A stretch of 64,000 nt of DNA from Neglectibacter sp. X58 (GTDB lineage Bacteria > Bacillota > Clostridia > Oscillospirales > Acutalibacteraceae): positions 1-64,000 of the forward strand of contig NZ_QWEO01000010.1 in assembly GCF_009936035.1 (NCBI RefSeq). The letters run 5' to 3'. The notes below the pieces were generated by a model. That model was not told the DNA's origin. It worked only from the letters and a program-made list of their open reading frames with translations, and did no database searches. Position 1 is the stretch's first letter. Every line of letters begins with the position of its first letter. A program made the translations under genes and the position numbers. This document shows positions 22,882 through 31,479 of the stretch, piece by piece.

Positions 22882-23634
22882 ATGCAAACCGTATTCCAAA
22901 AGCCGTCTGTCCTGACAGACGTGCCTATGCACTACTGCCCCGGCTGCACCCATGGCATCGTCCACCGGCTGGTGGCCCAGGCTTTGGAGGAGCTGGGCGC
23001 AGAGGGAAAAGCCGTAGGCGTGGCCTCTGTGGGCTGCTCTGTTATGTGCTACGATTATTTTAGCTGCGACATGGTGCAGGCTCCCCACGGCAGGGCACAG
23101 GCCGTTGCCACAGGCTTGAAACGGGCCAAGCCTGAAAATGTCATCTTCACCTACCAGGGCGACGGTGACCTTGCCGCCATCGGCACTGCCGAAACAGTAC
23201 ACGCCGCCACCCGGGGAGAAAACATCACCGTTATCTTTATCAACAACGCCATTTACGGCATGACCGGCGGGCAGATGGCCCCCACCTCCCTGCCCGGGCA
23301 GGTTACCCAGACCACCCCTTACGGCCGCGACACCAACACCGCCGGGTATCCTGTGAAGGTGTGCGAAATGCTGTCCACCCTGGACGGCGTGGCCCTGGCC
23401 CAGCGGGTGACAGTGAACAACGTGAAGAACGTGAACATTGCCCGGAAAGCCATTAAGAAAGCCTTCCAGAACCAGCTTGAGGGCAAGGGGTATTCTATTG
23501 TGGAAGTGCTCTCCACCTGCCCCACCAACTGGGGCCTGTCCCCCATTGAAGCCTTAAAGTGGCTGGAGGACAACATGCTGCCTTACTATCCCCTGGGCGT
23601 GTACAAGGACATAGAGGGGGGCGTAAAGAAATGA
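22882..23634 (+). CDS. 2-oxoacid:ferredoxin oxidoreductase beta subunit
   Basis: This 250-aa TPP-binding subunit has YCPGCTHGIVHRL with cluster-binding Cys residues, the thiamine motif GDGDLAAIGTAETVHAA and a downstream INNAIYGMTGGQ. A mild AGAAAGGA lies 12 nt before ATG 22882. It pairs with the alpha subunit at 21183. The insertion upstream separates it from the original operon promoter, so expression may rely on read-through. The stop overlaps the gamma start (ATGA). Confidence 0.88.
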   Translation: MQTVFQKPSVLTDVPMHYCPGCTHGIVHRLVAQALEELGAEGKAVGVASVGCSVMCYDYFSCDMVQAPHGRAQAVATGLKRAKPENVIFTYQGDGDLAAIGTAETVHAATRGENITVIFINNAIYGMTGGQMAPTSLPGQVTQTTPYGRDTNTAGYPVKVCEMLSTLDGVALAQRVTVNNVKNVNIARKAIKKAFQNQLEGKGYSIVEVLSTCPTNWGLSPIEALKWLEDNMLPYYPLGVYKDIEGGVKK

Positions 23635-24185
23635 AAGATTTAAATATCGTTTTTGCTGGCTTCGGCGGCCAGGGTGTGCTGTTCGCTGGGAAAGTAGCAG
23701 CTTACGCCGGCCTGCTGGAGAACAAGGAAATCTCCTGGCTGCCCTCCTATGGCCCGGAAATGCGGGGGGGCACTGCAAACTGCAGCGTCTGCATTTCCGA
23801 CGAGCCTATCGGCTCTCCCCTGGTGACAGCCCCCAATGTGCTGGTGGCCATGAACCTGCCCTCCCTGGACAAGTTTATCGACACAGTGGAGCCGGGGGGC
23901 ACGGTGCTCATTGACAGCTCCCTCATTGACAAGAAGGTGGAGCGCACCGACGTAACCGTATACTACGTGCCCTCCTCCGCCCTGGCAGAGGAAAACGGCC
24001 TGAAAGGCCTTTCCAACATGATCCTCATCGGGAAGCTGTTCCAGGAGGTGTGCTGTGCCGGGGGCGAATACCATTTCTGCACAGAGGAAACCCTGGACCA
24101 TGCCATCCAGAAGTGCATCCCGCCCAAGAAGGCCAATATGCTGGATTTTAACCGCAAGGCCATTGCCATCGGGCAGAAGGCATAA
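23631..24185 (+). CDS. 2-oxoacid:ferredoxin oxidoreductase gamma subunit
   Basis: This 184-aa subunit starts [21 protein letters not shown], the FGGQGV motif typical of the gamma domain, followed by [15 protein letters not shown]. The start overlaps the previous stop by 4 nt. Its last third is duplicated in inverted orientation at 13538-13733. A family 1 MITE begins 8 nt past the stop. Confidence 0.88.
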   Translation: MKDLNIVFAGFGGQGVLFAGKVAAYAGLLENKEISWLPSYGPEMRGGTANCSVCISDEPIGSPLVTAPNVLVAMNLPSLDKFIDTVEPGGTVLIDSSLIDKKVERTDVTVYYVPSSALAEENGLKGLSNMILIGKLFQEVCCAGGEYHFCTEETLDHAIQKCIPPKKANMLDFNRKAIAIGQKA

Positions 24186-24192
24186 CCCCTTA

Positions 24193-24354
24193 GGGCGTGT
24201 TCACATAAGCGTTTGCAAGCGTCTTTTGGGCGGTTTTTTGCCATCTTCTTCGCCAAAAATTCTTGAGGTACGCAAGTACATCTGCGAATTTTTGACTTGA
24301 TTCTGCCAAAAACCTGCTCAAAAATCCACATACTCCTCTTATGTGAACACGCCC
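24193..24354 (-). mobile_element. MITE family 1, copy 2 (162 bp)
   Basis: Same ends as copy 1 in opposite orientation, TA on both flanks. It sits between the gamma subunit gene and its terminator. Confidence 0.85.
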
Positions 24355-24365
24355 TAAAACCGCAA

Positions 24366-24412
24366 AAAAGCAGGAGAGCCGGGAAAATCCGGGCTTTCCT
24401 GCTTTTTGTTTT
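24366..24412 (+). terminator. Terminator of the 2-oxoacid oxidoreductase operon
   Basis: AGCAGGAGAGCCGGG and TCCGGGCTTTCCTGCT pair, followed by TTTTTG. Confidence 0.75.
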
Positions 24413-24454
24413 CATTGTTAAATCTCTATATGCTCTTTTTCCCGTTGCTCCGCT

Positions 24455-24733
24455 TCATTTGTTTCGTGAAGGGCTTCCTGAAATCCCAGGTTTTTTGTCC
24501 GGCTCCTCCCACTGCTGGTTATACGTCTGGGCACGTTTATCGTACCTCTTCTTCAGTTGATCTGCCGTAAGCCCTGGCCGGATAGCATCTCCATACATGG
24601 TTTTTCCAATTTCAGCCATCAGAGTCAAGCCCATCAACAGCGGCGAAATATCCATTCCGTTTTTTACAAATCTCTGAATCCTCATCATGTACGGTATGGA
24701 AAGAGAGTGCTTTTTTGCGGACGCCAGAACCAT
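24455..24733 (-). CDS. Hypothetical protein, 92 aa
   Basis: The frame opens MVLASAKKHSLSIPYMMRIQRF, has a mildly hydrophobic centre (DISPLLMGLTLMAEIGK) and a charged tail with KKRYDKRAQTYNQQWEEP. Composition is AT-richer than the RidA gene 23 nt upstream, on the same strand. No family is recognised. It could be a fragment of a longer gene or a small accessory protein. Confidence 0.45.
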   Translation of the reverse strand: MVLASAKKHSLSIPYMMRIQRFVKNGMDISPLLMGLTLMAEIGKTMYGDAIRPGLTADQLKKRYDKRAQTYNQQWEEPDKKPGISGSPSRNK

Positions 24734-24756
24734 CAGCCCCGGCGCGCCGCCTTTCC

Positions 24757-25125
24757 TTATTTCACAGCAATGGCCTCGATTTCACAGAGTACGCCTTTGG
24801 GCAGCGCCTTAACCGCCACGCAGCTCCGGGCGGGTTTTGAGGTGAAATATCCGGCATACACCTCGTTGAAAGCGGCAAAATCCCCCATATCAGCCAGGAA
24901 GCAGGTGGTTTTGAACACCTTGGAGAAATCTGAGCCTGCCGCAGCCAGCACAGCTCCCACATTTTCACAGCTCTGCCGGGCTTGGGCGGAAATGCCCTCT
25001 GGCACATCGCCGGTGGCAGGGTCTACAGGGATTTGCCCGGAGGTATACACCAGGCCGTTTACTTCATACCCCTGGGAATAAGGCCCTATGGCGGCAGGGG
25101 CCTTGCTTGTTTCCAGTACGTTCAT
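24757..25125 (-). CDS. ridA: RidA-family 2-iminobutanoate/2-iminopropanoate deaminase
   Basis: This 122-aa protein has IGPYSQGYEVNGLVYTSGQIP at the start (quoted in part) and ARSCVAVKALPKGVLCEIEAIAV at the end, both signatures of RidA, with the key Arg in PARSCV. It hydrolyses reactive enamine/imine intermediates from PLP enzymes. AAGGAAGG, 9 nt before ATG 25125, supports that start. Confidence 0.92.
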   Translation of the reverse strand: MNVLETSKAPAAIGPYSQGYEVNGLVYTSGQIPVDPATGDVPEGISAQARQSCENVGAVLAAAGSDFSKVFKTTCFLADMGDFAAFNEVYAGYFTSKPARSCVAVKALPKGVLCEIEAIAVK

Positions 25126-25172
25126 AAATAACATCCTTCCTTTTGTGGATTTTCAAAAATACCGGGCAGGGA

Positions 25173-25631
25173 CTACAGGAAAAAAACGCCGTCAGTCAGC
25201 CAATAAGGCAGCAGGCAGTTTTTCTCCAGAATGGACATAATTTCCAGCAGCAGGCCCACAGCAGAGATGACAACGCCTGCCACAGCCAGCCCCCTTTGCT
25301 TGTTCCCCCAAAAGCCGGCAAGGGATGCAACAAGCCCTAAGGGCAGCAGCAGGATGCCGGCCCGGAAATAGCCGGTCAGCGCGGCGGTGAAGCCCAGCAC
25401 CGTGAGCACGTCCGCCCAGGTGTAGGTTTTGGGGACAAACGCAGGGCGCGGAGGGCTGGGGACAAAGGGCCGCCCCGCAAAAGGCGGGACTGGAGGCAGG
25501 CTGCCCATCTGCACGGGAGGGGCGGCCTGGGCAGGCGGGGGCAGCGGCTGCTGCCGGGTGAGATCGGCGCCGCAGGCACACTGGGCCTGCTCATCACCAT
25601 GCAAAGCGCCGCAGACAGGGCATTGTTTCAT
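25173..25631 (-). CDS. Zinc-ribbon membrane protein
   Basis: This 152-aa protein has an N-terminal zinc ribbon (MKQCPVCGALHGDEQAQCACGADL), then a Pro-rich linker of about 45 residues and two or three membrane helices (WADVLTVLGFTAALTGYF; ILLLPLGLVASLAGFWG; GVVISAVGLLLEIMSIL). GGAAAGGAGCGATCTGC sets ATG 25631. Function unknown; the layout is common in Clostridia. Confidence 0.7.
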   Translation of the reverse strand: MKQCPVCGALHGDEQAQCACGADLTRQQPLPPPAQAAPPVQMGSLPPVPPFAGRPFVPSPPRPAFVPKTYTWADVLTVLGFTAALTGYFRAGILLLPLGLVASLAGFWGNKQRGLAVAGVVISAVGLLLEIMSILEKNCLLPYWLTDGVFFL

Positions 25632-25721
25632 GCAGATCGCTCCTTTCCAAACAGAAACTGTTTTCTGGCTGTGCGGCCATATTCCCATGGCCTTTGCCAT
25701 CTTTTATCGTGAAAAATACCC

Positions 25722-27299
25722 TTAGAACACCCAGGCGTTTCCGCCTTCCTCTTCCTCTTCCTCGGCAGGCGCGCCAAAGTCAAAGGATGCATGGGGCTTG
25801 TAGGCAGCCAGCAGGGGCAGCAGCTCATCCTGCATATTGGCCCGGGTATAGCACTGGTCGTCCAGCACCATGGTCACCATCCTGCCATCCTGGCACCTGT
25901 CCCACTGGGGCAGCCCCTGGGTGTTGGGATCGCCTGTACGGGCAAAGCTTACAAACGCGCTGGACATTACTCTGTCCAGCACCTCCCAGTTTTCCTGGTG
26001 GCAGACAGGGATCATCCCGGCGTTGTGGAAGAAATAGGGGATATCCGAGCAGTGCCAGGCAGCCTTGCCGCCGTCATAATCGAACACCTTTGCAAACAGG
26101 TAGTTATACACCGGCGCGCTGGCGTCTTTTGCCTTTTTCTTCACATATTCCACAGTGGCGGGCAGGAACATGTCGTCCATATCCGCGGCGAAAGCCACTG
26201 GGGTGTTGGGATAGGCCTTGCGGAACTCTGCCAGGATTTTCCCGCCGCCCTCAGGCCCGTAGAAATCTTTTACCAGCTTTTCGCTGTCCGCTTCCGTCAT
26301 GTTTTTTATGTCCCGGCCCGGGCCAAAGGCAAACTCCGCCAGCACAGAGCCTACCATCGTGGGTACGGTCAGGGAGTGGGCTGTAAAGCTGCCCTCCAGG
26401 GGATCGCAAACATAGTAGCCGTTGGGAGCAGGACCCCAGCTTACCCGCTTGCCCTGCTTGTAAATGGCCCGCACAGCCTTGTTCACAGCCCAGATAAACT
26501 GAGGCACAGGCACTTTTTCCAGGCGCTCTGCCTGGTTTTCGGGAATATGCAGCGGCTTGAGGATTTCCAGCACCAGCTCCTTGCCGCTTACAAGGTTTTG
26601 GTTCATGTCAGAGGGGATTACGCCGGACATCACAATGGCCTTGTGGAACAGCCCCTCCGCTTCAGGAATCTGCCCCAGCACTGTCACCTTGGCGCCGCCG
26701 CCGGACTGGCCAAAGATGGTCACGTTATCCGGATCGCCCCCGAATCCCGCAATATTCTCCCGCACCCAGCGCAGGGCCTCCACCAGGTCAGCCATGCCCA
26801 CATTGACAGAATTTTTATATTTCTCCCCAAAGGCGGACATGTCCAGATAGCCAAAGGCATTGAGCCGGTGGTTCACGCTGACCACCACCACGTCGTCCAG
26901 CTTTGCCAGGTTGAAGCCGTCATAGCACACCTGCTCAATGGAAGAACCAGCCGCATACCCGCCGCCGTGAATCCAGAACATCACAGGCTTTTTTGCCAGC
27001 CGGTCGCAGCTGCTGGTCCACACGTTCAGATACTGGCAGTGCTCGCTGCTGGGCCAGAAGCGGTGGGGAATCAGCACCTCGCCGGAGGGCTGCGGCTCGC
27101 CCAGCACCGGGCAGATCATGCCATAGCTGCCCGCGTCCTTCACACCCTCCCAAGGCTCAACAGGTTTGGGCATTTGGAAACGCCTGGCTTTGGCATAGCG
27201 CACGCCATAGAAATGATCTACGCCCTTAAAGCGGAAGCCCCGCAGCTTGCCTTTGGCGGTTTCCACAATAGGCGCGGTTTTGGAAAAGCAGAAATCCAT
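25722..27299 (-). CDS. Type B carboxylesterase
   Basis: This 525-aa protein follows the carboxylesterase/lipase type B pattern: SEHCQYLNVW, oxyanion hole HGGGYAAGS, nucleophile Ser in TIFGQSGGGAK, catalytic His in AWHCSDIPYFF. No signal peptide, so cytosolic. AAAGGAGTTGTGTCAA before ATG 27299. The C-terminus carries an acidic run (six Glu). Substrate unknown; ester hydrolysis of plant or xenobiotic compounds is usual. Confidence 0.9.
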   Translation of the reverse strand: MDFCFSKTAPIVETAKGKLRGFRFKGVDHFYGVRYAKARRFQMPKPVEPWEGVKDAGSYGMICPVLGEPQPSGEVLIPHRFWPSSEHCQYLNVWTSSCDRLAKKPVMFWIHGGGYAAGSSIEQVCYDGFNLAKLDDVVVVSVNHRLNAFGYLDMSAFGEKYKNSVNVGMADLVEALRWVRENIAGFGGDPDNVTIFGQSGGGAKVTVLGQIPEAEGLFHKAIVMSGVIPSDMNQNLVSGKELVLEILKPLHIPENQAERLEKVPVPQFIWAVNKAVRAIYKQGKRVSWGPAPNGYYVCDPLEGSFTAHSLTVPTMVGSVLAEFAFGPGRDIKNMTEADSEKLVKDFYGPEGGGKILAEFRKAYPNTPVAFAADMDDMFLPATVEYVKKKAKDASAPVYNYLFAKVFDYDGGKAAWHCSDIPYFFHNAGMIPVCHQENWEVLDRVMSSAFVSFARTGDPNTQGLPQWDRCQDGRMVTMVLDDQCYTRANMQDELLPLLAAYKPHASFDFGAPAEEEEEEGGNAWVF

Positions 27300-27439
27300 T
27301 TGACACAACTCCTTTTACTGATGATTGTGTGGCAGCCTTGTAAAAGCCTTTGCGCGCGGTTTTATATGTTTCCAGTATACACCCCGCAGATGCCCTTTGC
27401 AAGCCATATTTCCGGAAAGAAGGCTTCTGCGGCAAGCTG

Positions 27440-28096
27440 TCAGCCCAGCCGGAAGCCAATGCCCCACACAGCTTCGATATAATTTTTCCCGCAGGCGTCC
27501 CGCAGCTTTTTGCGCAGGTTGCTTACATGCTGCTTGAGGCTGGACTCGGTGCAGTCCGGGGTGTCCAGGGCAATGCTCTCTAAAACCGCGCTTTTGGCAA
27601 TGGCTTTTTCTGGGTTCTGCAGCAGCATGCGGAGGATGGCAAACTCCGTCCGGGTAAGCTTTACAGGCACGCCGTCCGCTGTCAGCTCATGGGACTTAAC
27701 ATCCAGCCGCAGGCCCTCAAAGGCCAGCACGCCGCTGTCTGCCCCCTGGCTTTTGCGCAGGGCCGCCACAATGCGGGCCAGCAGTTCCTTTGTGTCAAAA
27801 GGTTTGGTGATATAGTCTGCGGCGCCCCCCATCAGCAGGCTCACTTTGTCTGCCACTGCCGCCTTGGCGCTTAACACCAGCACAGGAACCCCCTCTATCC
27901 GGGGCAGCACCTCCTCGCCGGAAAGGCCGGGCAGCATGAGATCCAGCAGCACCAGGTCAGGCTTGTGCTGGGAAAGCAGATAGAGGGCCTCTGTGCCTGA
28001 ATAGGCCCGCAAAGTGGCATAGCCCTCCCGGTGGAGCAGATCCTCCAGCATGTCGCCTATATAAATGTCGTCGTCTACGATGGCAATGGTTTTCAT
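27440..28096 (-). CDS. Orphan OmpR-family response regulator
   Basis: This 218-aa protein has a receiver domain (DD in IAIVDDD, phospho-Asp in LVLLDLMLPG, Lys in DYITKPFD) and a winged helix ending in IEAVWGIGFRLG. GTGGAGGAAAAA precedes ATG 28096. No kinase gene adjoins; the divergent neighbour is an SdpI-like gene with its own promoter, a possible target. Confidence 0.88.
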   Translation of the reverse strand: MKTIAIVDDDIYIGDMLEDLLHREGYATLRAYSGTEALYLLSQHKPDLVLLDLMLPGLSGEEVLPRIEGVPVLVLSAKAAVADKVSLLMGGAADYITKPFDTKELLARIVAALRKSQGADSGVLAFEGLRLDVKSHELTADGVPVKLTRTEFAILRMLLQNPEKAIAKSAVLESIALDTPDCTESSLKQHVSNLRKKLRDACGKNYIEAVWGIGFRLG

Positions 28097-28113
28097 TTTT
28101 TCCTCCACAGGCC

Positions 28114-28142
28114 TTGACTTTGGCTTTTGCCCACTTTATAAT
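28114..28142 (+). promoter_or_regulatory. SigA promoter of the SdpI-like gene
   Basis: TTGACT (28114-28119), 17-nt spacer, TATAAT (28137-28142). A palindrome ATATC-AACAT-GATAT overlaps the start site region (28140-28154). Confidence 0.7.
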
Positions 28143-28207
28143 ATCAACATGATATCAACTATAGTAATACAAAAATATTATACACCTAAAAAGGGAGGCC
28201 GCGCAAT

Positions 28208-28600
28208 ATGGTGTTCTGGTTTTTCCTCTTTTTCTGCAGCCTGCTGATACCCGCCACGTTTTTGGGGACAGGCTGGTATTTCACCCGGCACACGCCGGGC
28301 AGAAACAGCGCCTTTGGCTACCGCACCCCTATGTCCTCCAAAAGCGACCTGGCAAATGCTTTCGCCCACCAGTACATAGGCAGGCTGTGGTGGATAATCG
28401 GGCTGGTGTCGCTGCCCGTCACCCTCATCACTCTTATTGTCCTGCTGGTGCTGCAATTGGACGAGGATACCACCGGCTGGATAGGCGGCGGCCTGATTAT
28501 CCTGGAGTGCATCGTGATGCTCATCACCATCCTGCCCACAGAGCTTGCCCTGCACAGGAATTTTAACAAAGACGGCACGCCCCGGGGGCCGGAGGAGTAA
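28208..28600 (+). CDS. SdpI-family membrane protein
   Basis: This 130-aa protein has three membrane helices (FWFFLFFCSLLIPATFLG; WWIIGLVSLPVTLITLIVLLVLQ; GGGLIILECIVMLITILP) and the SdpI C-domain motif FGYRTPMSSKSDLANAFA. In Bacillus SdpI gives immunity to the SdpC toxin. AAAAAGGGAGGCCGCGCAAT precedes the ATG. No SdpC-like gene is nearby. Confidence 0.8.
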   Translation: MVFWFFLFFCSLLIPATFLGTGWYFTRHTPGRNSAFGYRTPMSSKSDLANAFAHQYIGRLWWIIGLVSLPVTLITLIVLLVLQLDEDTTGWIGGGLIILECIVMLITILPTELALHRNFNKDGTPRGPEE

Positions 28601-28702
28601 GGATTCAGACCTGGGGTATCGCCGCCAAACCCTGTGGCTAGTATGCAGCTAGAGGGATTTGGGGAACATGGGCGGCTTTCACCCCCGGCAGGAGGGACAA
28701 AT

Positions 28703-29476
28703 TTGAACAAGACAAGCGCGTTGGAGCTTTCCTTCCAGATGGGGGAGGTTCTCTTAAAAAACGGCGCGGAAATTTCCCGCGTCCAGGAAACCATGGAACG
28801 GGTGGCCACAGCCTATGAAATCGACACCTTTAACGTGTACGTGCTGACAAACGCCATCTTCGCCACAGGCGTTGAGCAGGGGATAGAGCACGCTGCCCGC
28901 CTGAAGCATGTACCCAGCACTGCTATCCATTTTGGCAGGATTTCTGCTGTGAACCAGCTTTCCCGGGAGATTGTCCAGGGGAGGCACACTGTAGAAGAGG
29001 CCTTTGCCGTTTTAGAACAGGTGCGGGACATGCCGTATTCCACCCTGCCCTTGGCTGTGCTGGCCTGCGCTGTAGGCAGCGCCTGTTTCAGCTACCTGTT
29101 CGGCGGAAGCTGGCGGGACGCTCTTATTGCCTTTTTCTGCGGCATTGCTCTGGAGCTTTACCTGTACTGGACAGGCAGGAAGGGCCTTTCCAAGTTTCTC
29201 ACAAACCTTTCCGCCAGTGCCCTGGTCACCTTCTGCGGGGCGGTTTTCCTGTTGCTGGGCCTGGGGGACAACATGGATAAAATTATCATTGGATCCATTA
29301 TCCGGCTGGTGCCCGGCGTGGCCCTCACCACCTCTATCCGGGATTTCTTTAACGGCGACTATTTGAGCGGCGCCATCCGTATGCTGGACGCTGTGCTGGT
29401 GGGCGGCTGTATTGCCGTTGGCGTTGGCGTGGTGGTGCGGGCGCTGTCCCTGCTGACAGGAGGTGCCCTGTTATGA
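28703..29476 (+). CDS. Threonine/serine exporter N-terminal half (ThrE/YjjP type)
   Basis: The 257-aa product begins at a TTG (28703) preceded by GGAGGGACAAAT; an upstream ATG at 28643 lacks this. It has ELSFQMGEVLLKNGAEISRVQETM, typical of the ThrE cytosolic domain, and about five membrane helices including DNMDKIIIGSIIRLVPGVALTTSIRD (both quoted in part). It overlaps the next gene by 4 nt; together they form the split exporter. Confidence 0.85.
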   Translation: MNKTSALELSFQMGEVLLKNGAEISRVQETMERVATAYEIDTFNVYVLTNAIFATGVEQGIEHAARLKHVPSTAIHFGRISAVNQLSREIVQGRHTVEEAFAVLEQVRDMPYSTLPLAVLACAVGSACFSYLFGGSWRDALIAFFCGIALELYLYWTGRKGLSKFLTNLSASALVTFCGAVFLLLGLGDNMDKIIIGSIIRLVPGVALTTSIRDFFNGDYLSGAIRMLDAVLVGGCIAVGVGVVVRALSLLTGGALL

Positions 29477-29955
29477 TTCCTCCCATTATCATTCTCACCT
29501 GGCTTTTCCAGACCCTCATAGCCTTTGTCTCCACAGTGGCCTTTTCTATTATTTTCCACACGCCCCGCCGGGAGTGGCTCTGCACAGGCACAACCGGCGC
29601 TGTGGGCTGGCTGGTATACCTTGTCAGCATGGAACTGGGCGCGGGCACTGTAGGGGCTTCCTTTTTCGCCACTGTAGCCCTCACCTGGTTTTCCCGGGTG
29701 TTTTCCTTTGCCCGCAAGGCCCCGGTAACCGTTTTCTTGATTTGCGGCATTTTCCCCCTGGTGCCCGGGGCAGGCATTTATTACACAGGCTACCACTTTT
29801 TTATGAGCGACAACTCCCTGGCCCTGAGCACTGGCTTGGAGACGATCAAAATAGCCATAGCCATTGCCCTGGGCATTGGCATCGTGCTGTCCATGCCCAA
29901 GTTCTTTTTCACCTGGAGCCAGGAGGGGAAAAGCACTGCCCGGACAGGCAGATGA
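29473..29955 (+). CDS. Threonine/serine exporter C-terminal half (YjjB type)
   Basis: This 160-aa protein has four or five membrane helices, with AFSIIFHTPRREWLCTGTTGAVGWLVY and ICGIFPLVPGAGIYYTGYHF (quoted in part), the signature of the ThrE_2/YjjB domain. Start ATG 29473 overlaps the previous stop. Confidence 0.88.
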   Translation: MIPPIIILTWLFQTLIAFVSTVAFSIIFHTPRREWLCTGTTGAVGWLVYLVSMELGAGTVGASFFATVALTWFSRVFSFARKAPVTVFLICGIFPLVPGAGIYYTGYHFFMSDNSLALSTGLETIKIAIAIALGIGIVLSMPKFFFTWSQEGKSTARTGR

Positions 29956-30027
29956 CAGCGCTTTCCCCAGCGCCCCTGGCCGCAAACCAGCGGTTTTTGC
30001 AAAACCGCTGCCGCGCAAAGCGCGAAG

Positions 30028-30052
30028 GGCATCCTCCCCCAGGAGGATGCCC
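30028..30052. terminator. Bidirectional terminator between convergent genes
   Basis: GGGCATCCTCC and GGAGGATGCCC form a perfect stem between the exporter and trxB, which converge. Confidence 0.6.
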
Positions 30053-30093
30053 TGTTTGCGGCCCAAAAGAGCCGGCAAGCCAATGTTTGGCTG

Positions 30094-31005
30094 TCATATG
30101 GAGAGATATTCCTCTGCGGCCTGGGCTGCGCAGGCGCCGTCGGCACAGGCTGTGACCACCTGGCGCAGGGGCTTTGCCCGCAGATCCCCCGCCGCAAACA
30201 CGCCGGGAAGGCTGGTGCGGGTGCTTTCGTCTGCCTGCACATAGCCCGCGCTGTCTAAATCGATCTGCCCGGCGAAAAGCCCTGTGTCCGGCACCTGCCC
30301 GATGGCCACGAACAAGCCGCTGCAGGGAAGGAAGCTTTTCTCCCCGGTCTTTTTATGCAGAAGCTCCACCCCGGTCAGGGCTGCCTCGTGGGAAAGGGAA
30401 ACCACCTGGCTGTCCCAGCAAAACTCCACGTTCCCGGTTTCCAGCAGAGGCTTTAGATAAGCTGCCGAAGCCCGCAGCTTATCCCGCCGGTGGATCATGA
30501 CCACCTTTTCACAAATCCGGGAAAGGTACAGCGCGTCAGCCGCCGCTGTGTTGCCGCCGCCTGCCACAGCCACGGTTTTGCCCCGGAAGAACATGCCGTC
30601 GCAGGTGGCGCAGTAGGAAACGCCCCGGCCCCGCAGCTCCTTTTCCCCAGGGAGGCCCAGCTCCCGGGGATGCGCGCCGCAGGCCAGCACAACTGTTTTC
30701 CCCTGGAAGCGCTCCCCGCCTGCCTCCACCTCTTTGATATCCCCTGCCAGCCGCGCCGCTGTAACCGCTGCCAGCTTGGTTTCGGCCCCAAAGCGCTCGG
30801 ACCCTTTTTTCATCTCCATGGCAAGCTGAAAGCCGTTTATGCCCTCAGGAAAGCCGGGGTAATTGTCAATCTGATCCGTAGTGCCCATCTGTCCTCCCGG
30901 CGCCAGCTTTTCCAGCACCAGCACAGACAGGTTTGCCCGGCCCGCATACAGCGCCGCCGTATAACCCGCCGGGCCGCCGCCTATTACAATCATATCGTAT
31001 AGCAT
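30094..31005 (-). CDS. trxB: Thioredoxin reductase
   Basis: This 303-aa flavoprotein has the FAD motif VIGGGPAGYTAALYA, redox-active YCATCDGMFF, the NADPH motif AVAGGGNTAAADALYLS and the C-terminal GVFAAGDLRAKPLRQ. It reduces the thioredoxin encoded upstream with NADPH. AAGGAGACGATGGTTC precedes ATG 31005. Confidence 0.95.
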   Translation of the reverse strand: MLYDMIVIGGGPAGYTAALYAGRANLSVLVLEKLAPGGQMGTTDQIDNYPGFPEGINGFQLAMEMKKGSERFGAETKLAAVTAARLAGDIKEVEAGGERFQGKTVVLACGAHPRELGLPGEKELRGRGVSYCATCDGMFFRGKTVAVAGGGNTAAADALYLSRICEKVVMIHRRDKLRASAAYLKPLLETGNVEFCWDSQVVSLSHEAALTGVELLHKKTGEKSFLPCSGLFVAIGQVPDTGLFAGQIDLDSAGYVQADESTRTSLPGVFAAGDLRAKPLRQVVTACADGACAAQAAEEYLSI

Positions 31006-31080
31006 GAACCATCGTCTCCTTCCAATGGAAAAGCGCACACGCCTGCCGGGAACATTCCCGCAAGCCTGTGCGCTTTTGTG

Positions 31081-31392
31081 TTATTTCAGCAGGGCTTCCA
31101 GGTTTTCTTTGGGCTGTACCCCCACCAGGGTGCCTGCCACTTCCCCGCCCTTAAAGAGGATGGCAGTGGGAATGCTCATCACCCCGTAGCGGGCGGCTAA
31201 GTCCGGCTCCTCGTCAATGTTTACCTTGCCCACCAGCACGTCCCCGCTGTGGGAAGCGGCAAAATCGTCTACAATGGGGGAGAACATCTTGCAGGGGCCG
31301 CACCAGCTTGCCCAGAAATCCACCAATACGGGACCCCGGGCGCCCAGCACCTCCTGATCAAAGTTTTCCTGCGTAAAGGTTTTTACTGCCAT
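31081..31392 (-). CDS. trxA: Thioredoxin
   Basis: This 103-aa protein has DFWASWCGPCKMFSP with the CGPC active site and MSIPTAILFKGGE (cis-Pro). AAAGGATGAGAGAA before ATG 31392. It is cotranscribed with trxB, 75 nt apart. Confidence 0.95.
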   Translation of the reverse strand: MAVKTFTQENFDQEVLGARGPVLVDFWASWCGPCKMFSPIVDDFAASHSGDVLVGKVNIDEEPDLAARYGVMSIPTAILFKGGEVAGTLVGVQPKENLEALLK

Positions 31393-31479
31393 TTCTCTCA
31401 TCCTTTCTCTGTGTCATATAGGTTTTCCTGCAAATATCCTGCCCCAAAACCAGCGGGACATGAAAGGCGTCCAGAAAAA

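Larger units (their letters stand above)
23989..24422 (+). repeat. Source copy of the inverted duplication
   Basis: This segment (gamma-subunit 3' end, MITE, terminator) is repeated in reverse at 13299-13733. It is taken as the source because here the gene is complete. Confidence 0.8.

Noticed and set aside
25791-27482. Long plus-strand frame opposite the carboxylesterase
   Set aside because: No ribosome site and no domain; it mirrors the codons of the real esterase, whose catalytic motifs are clear.
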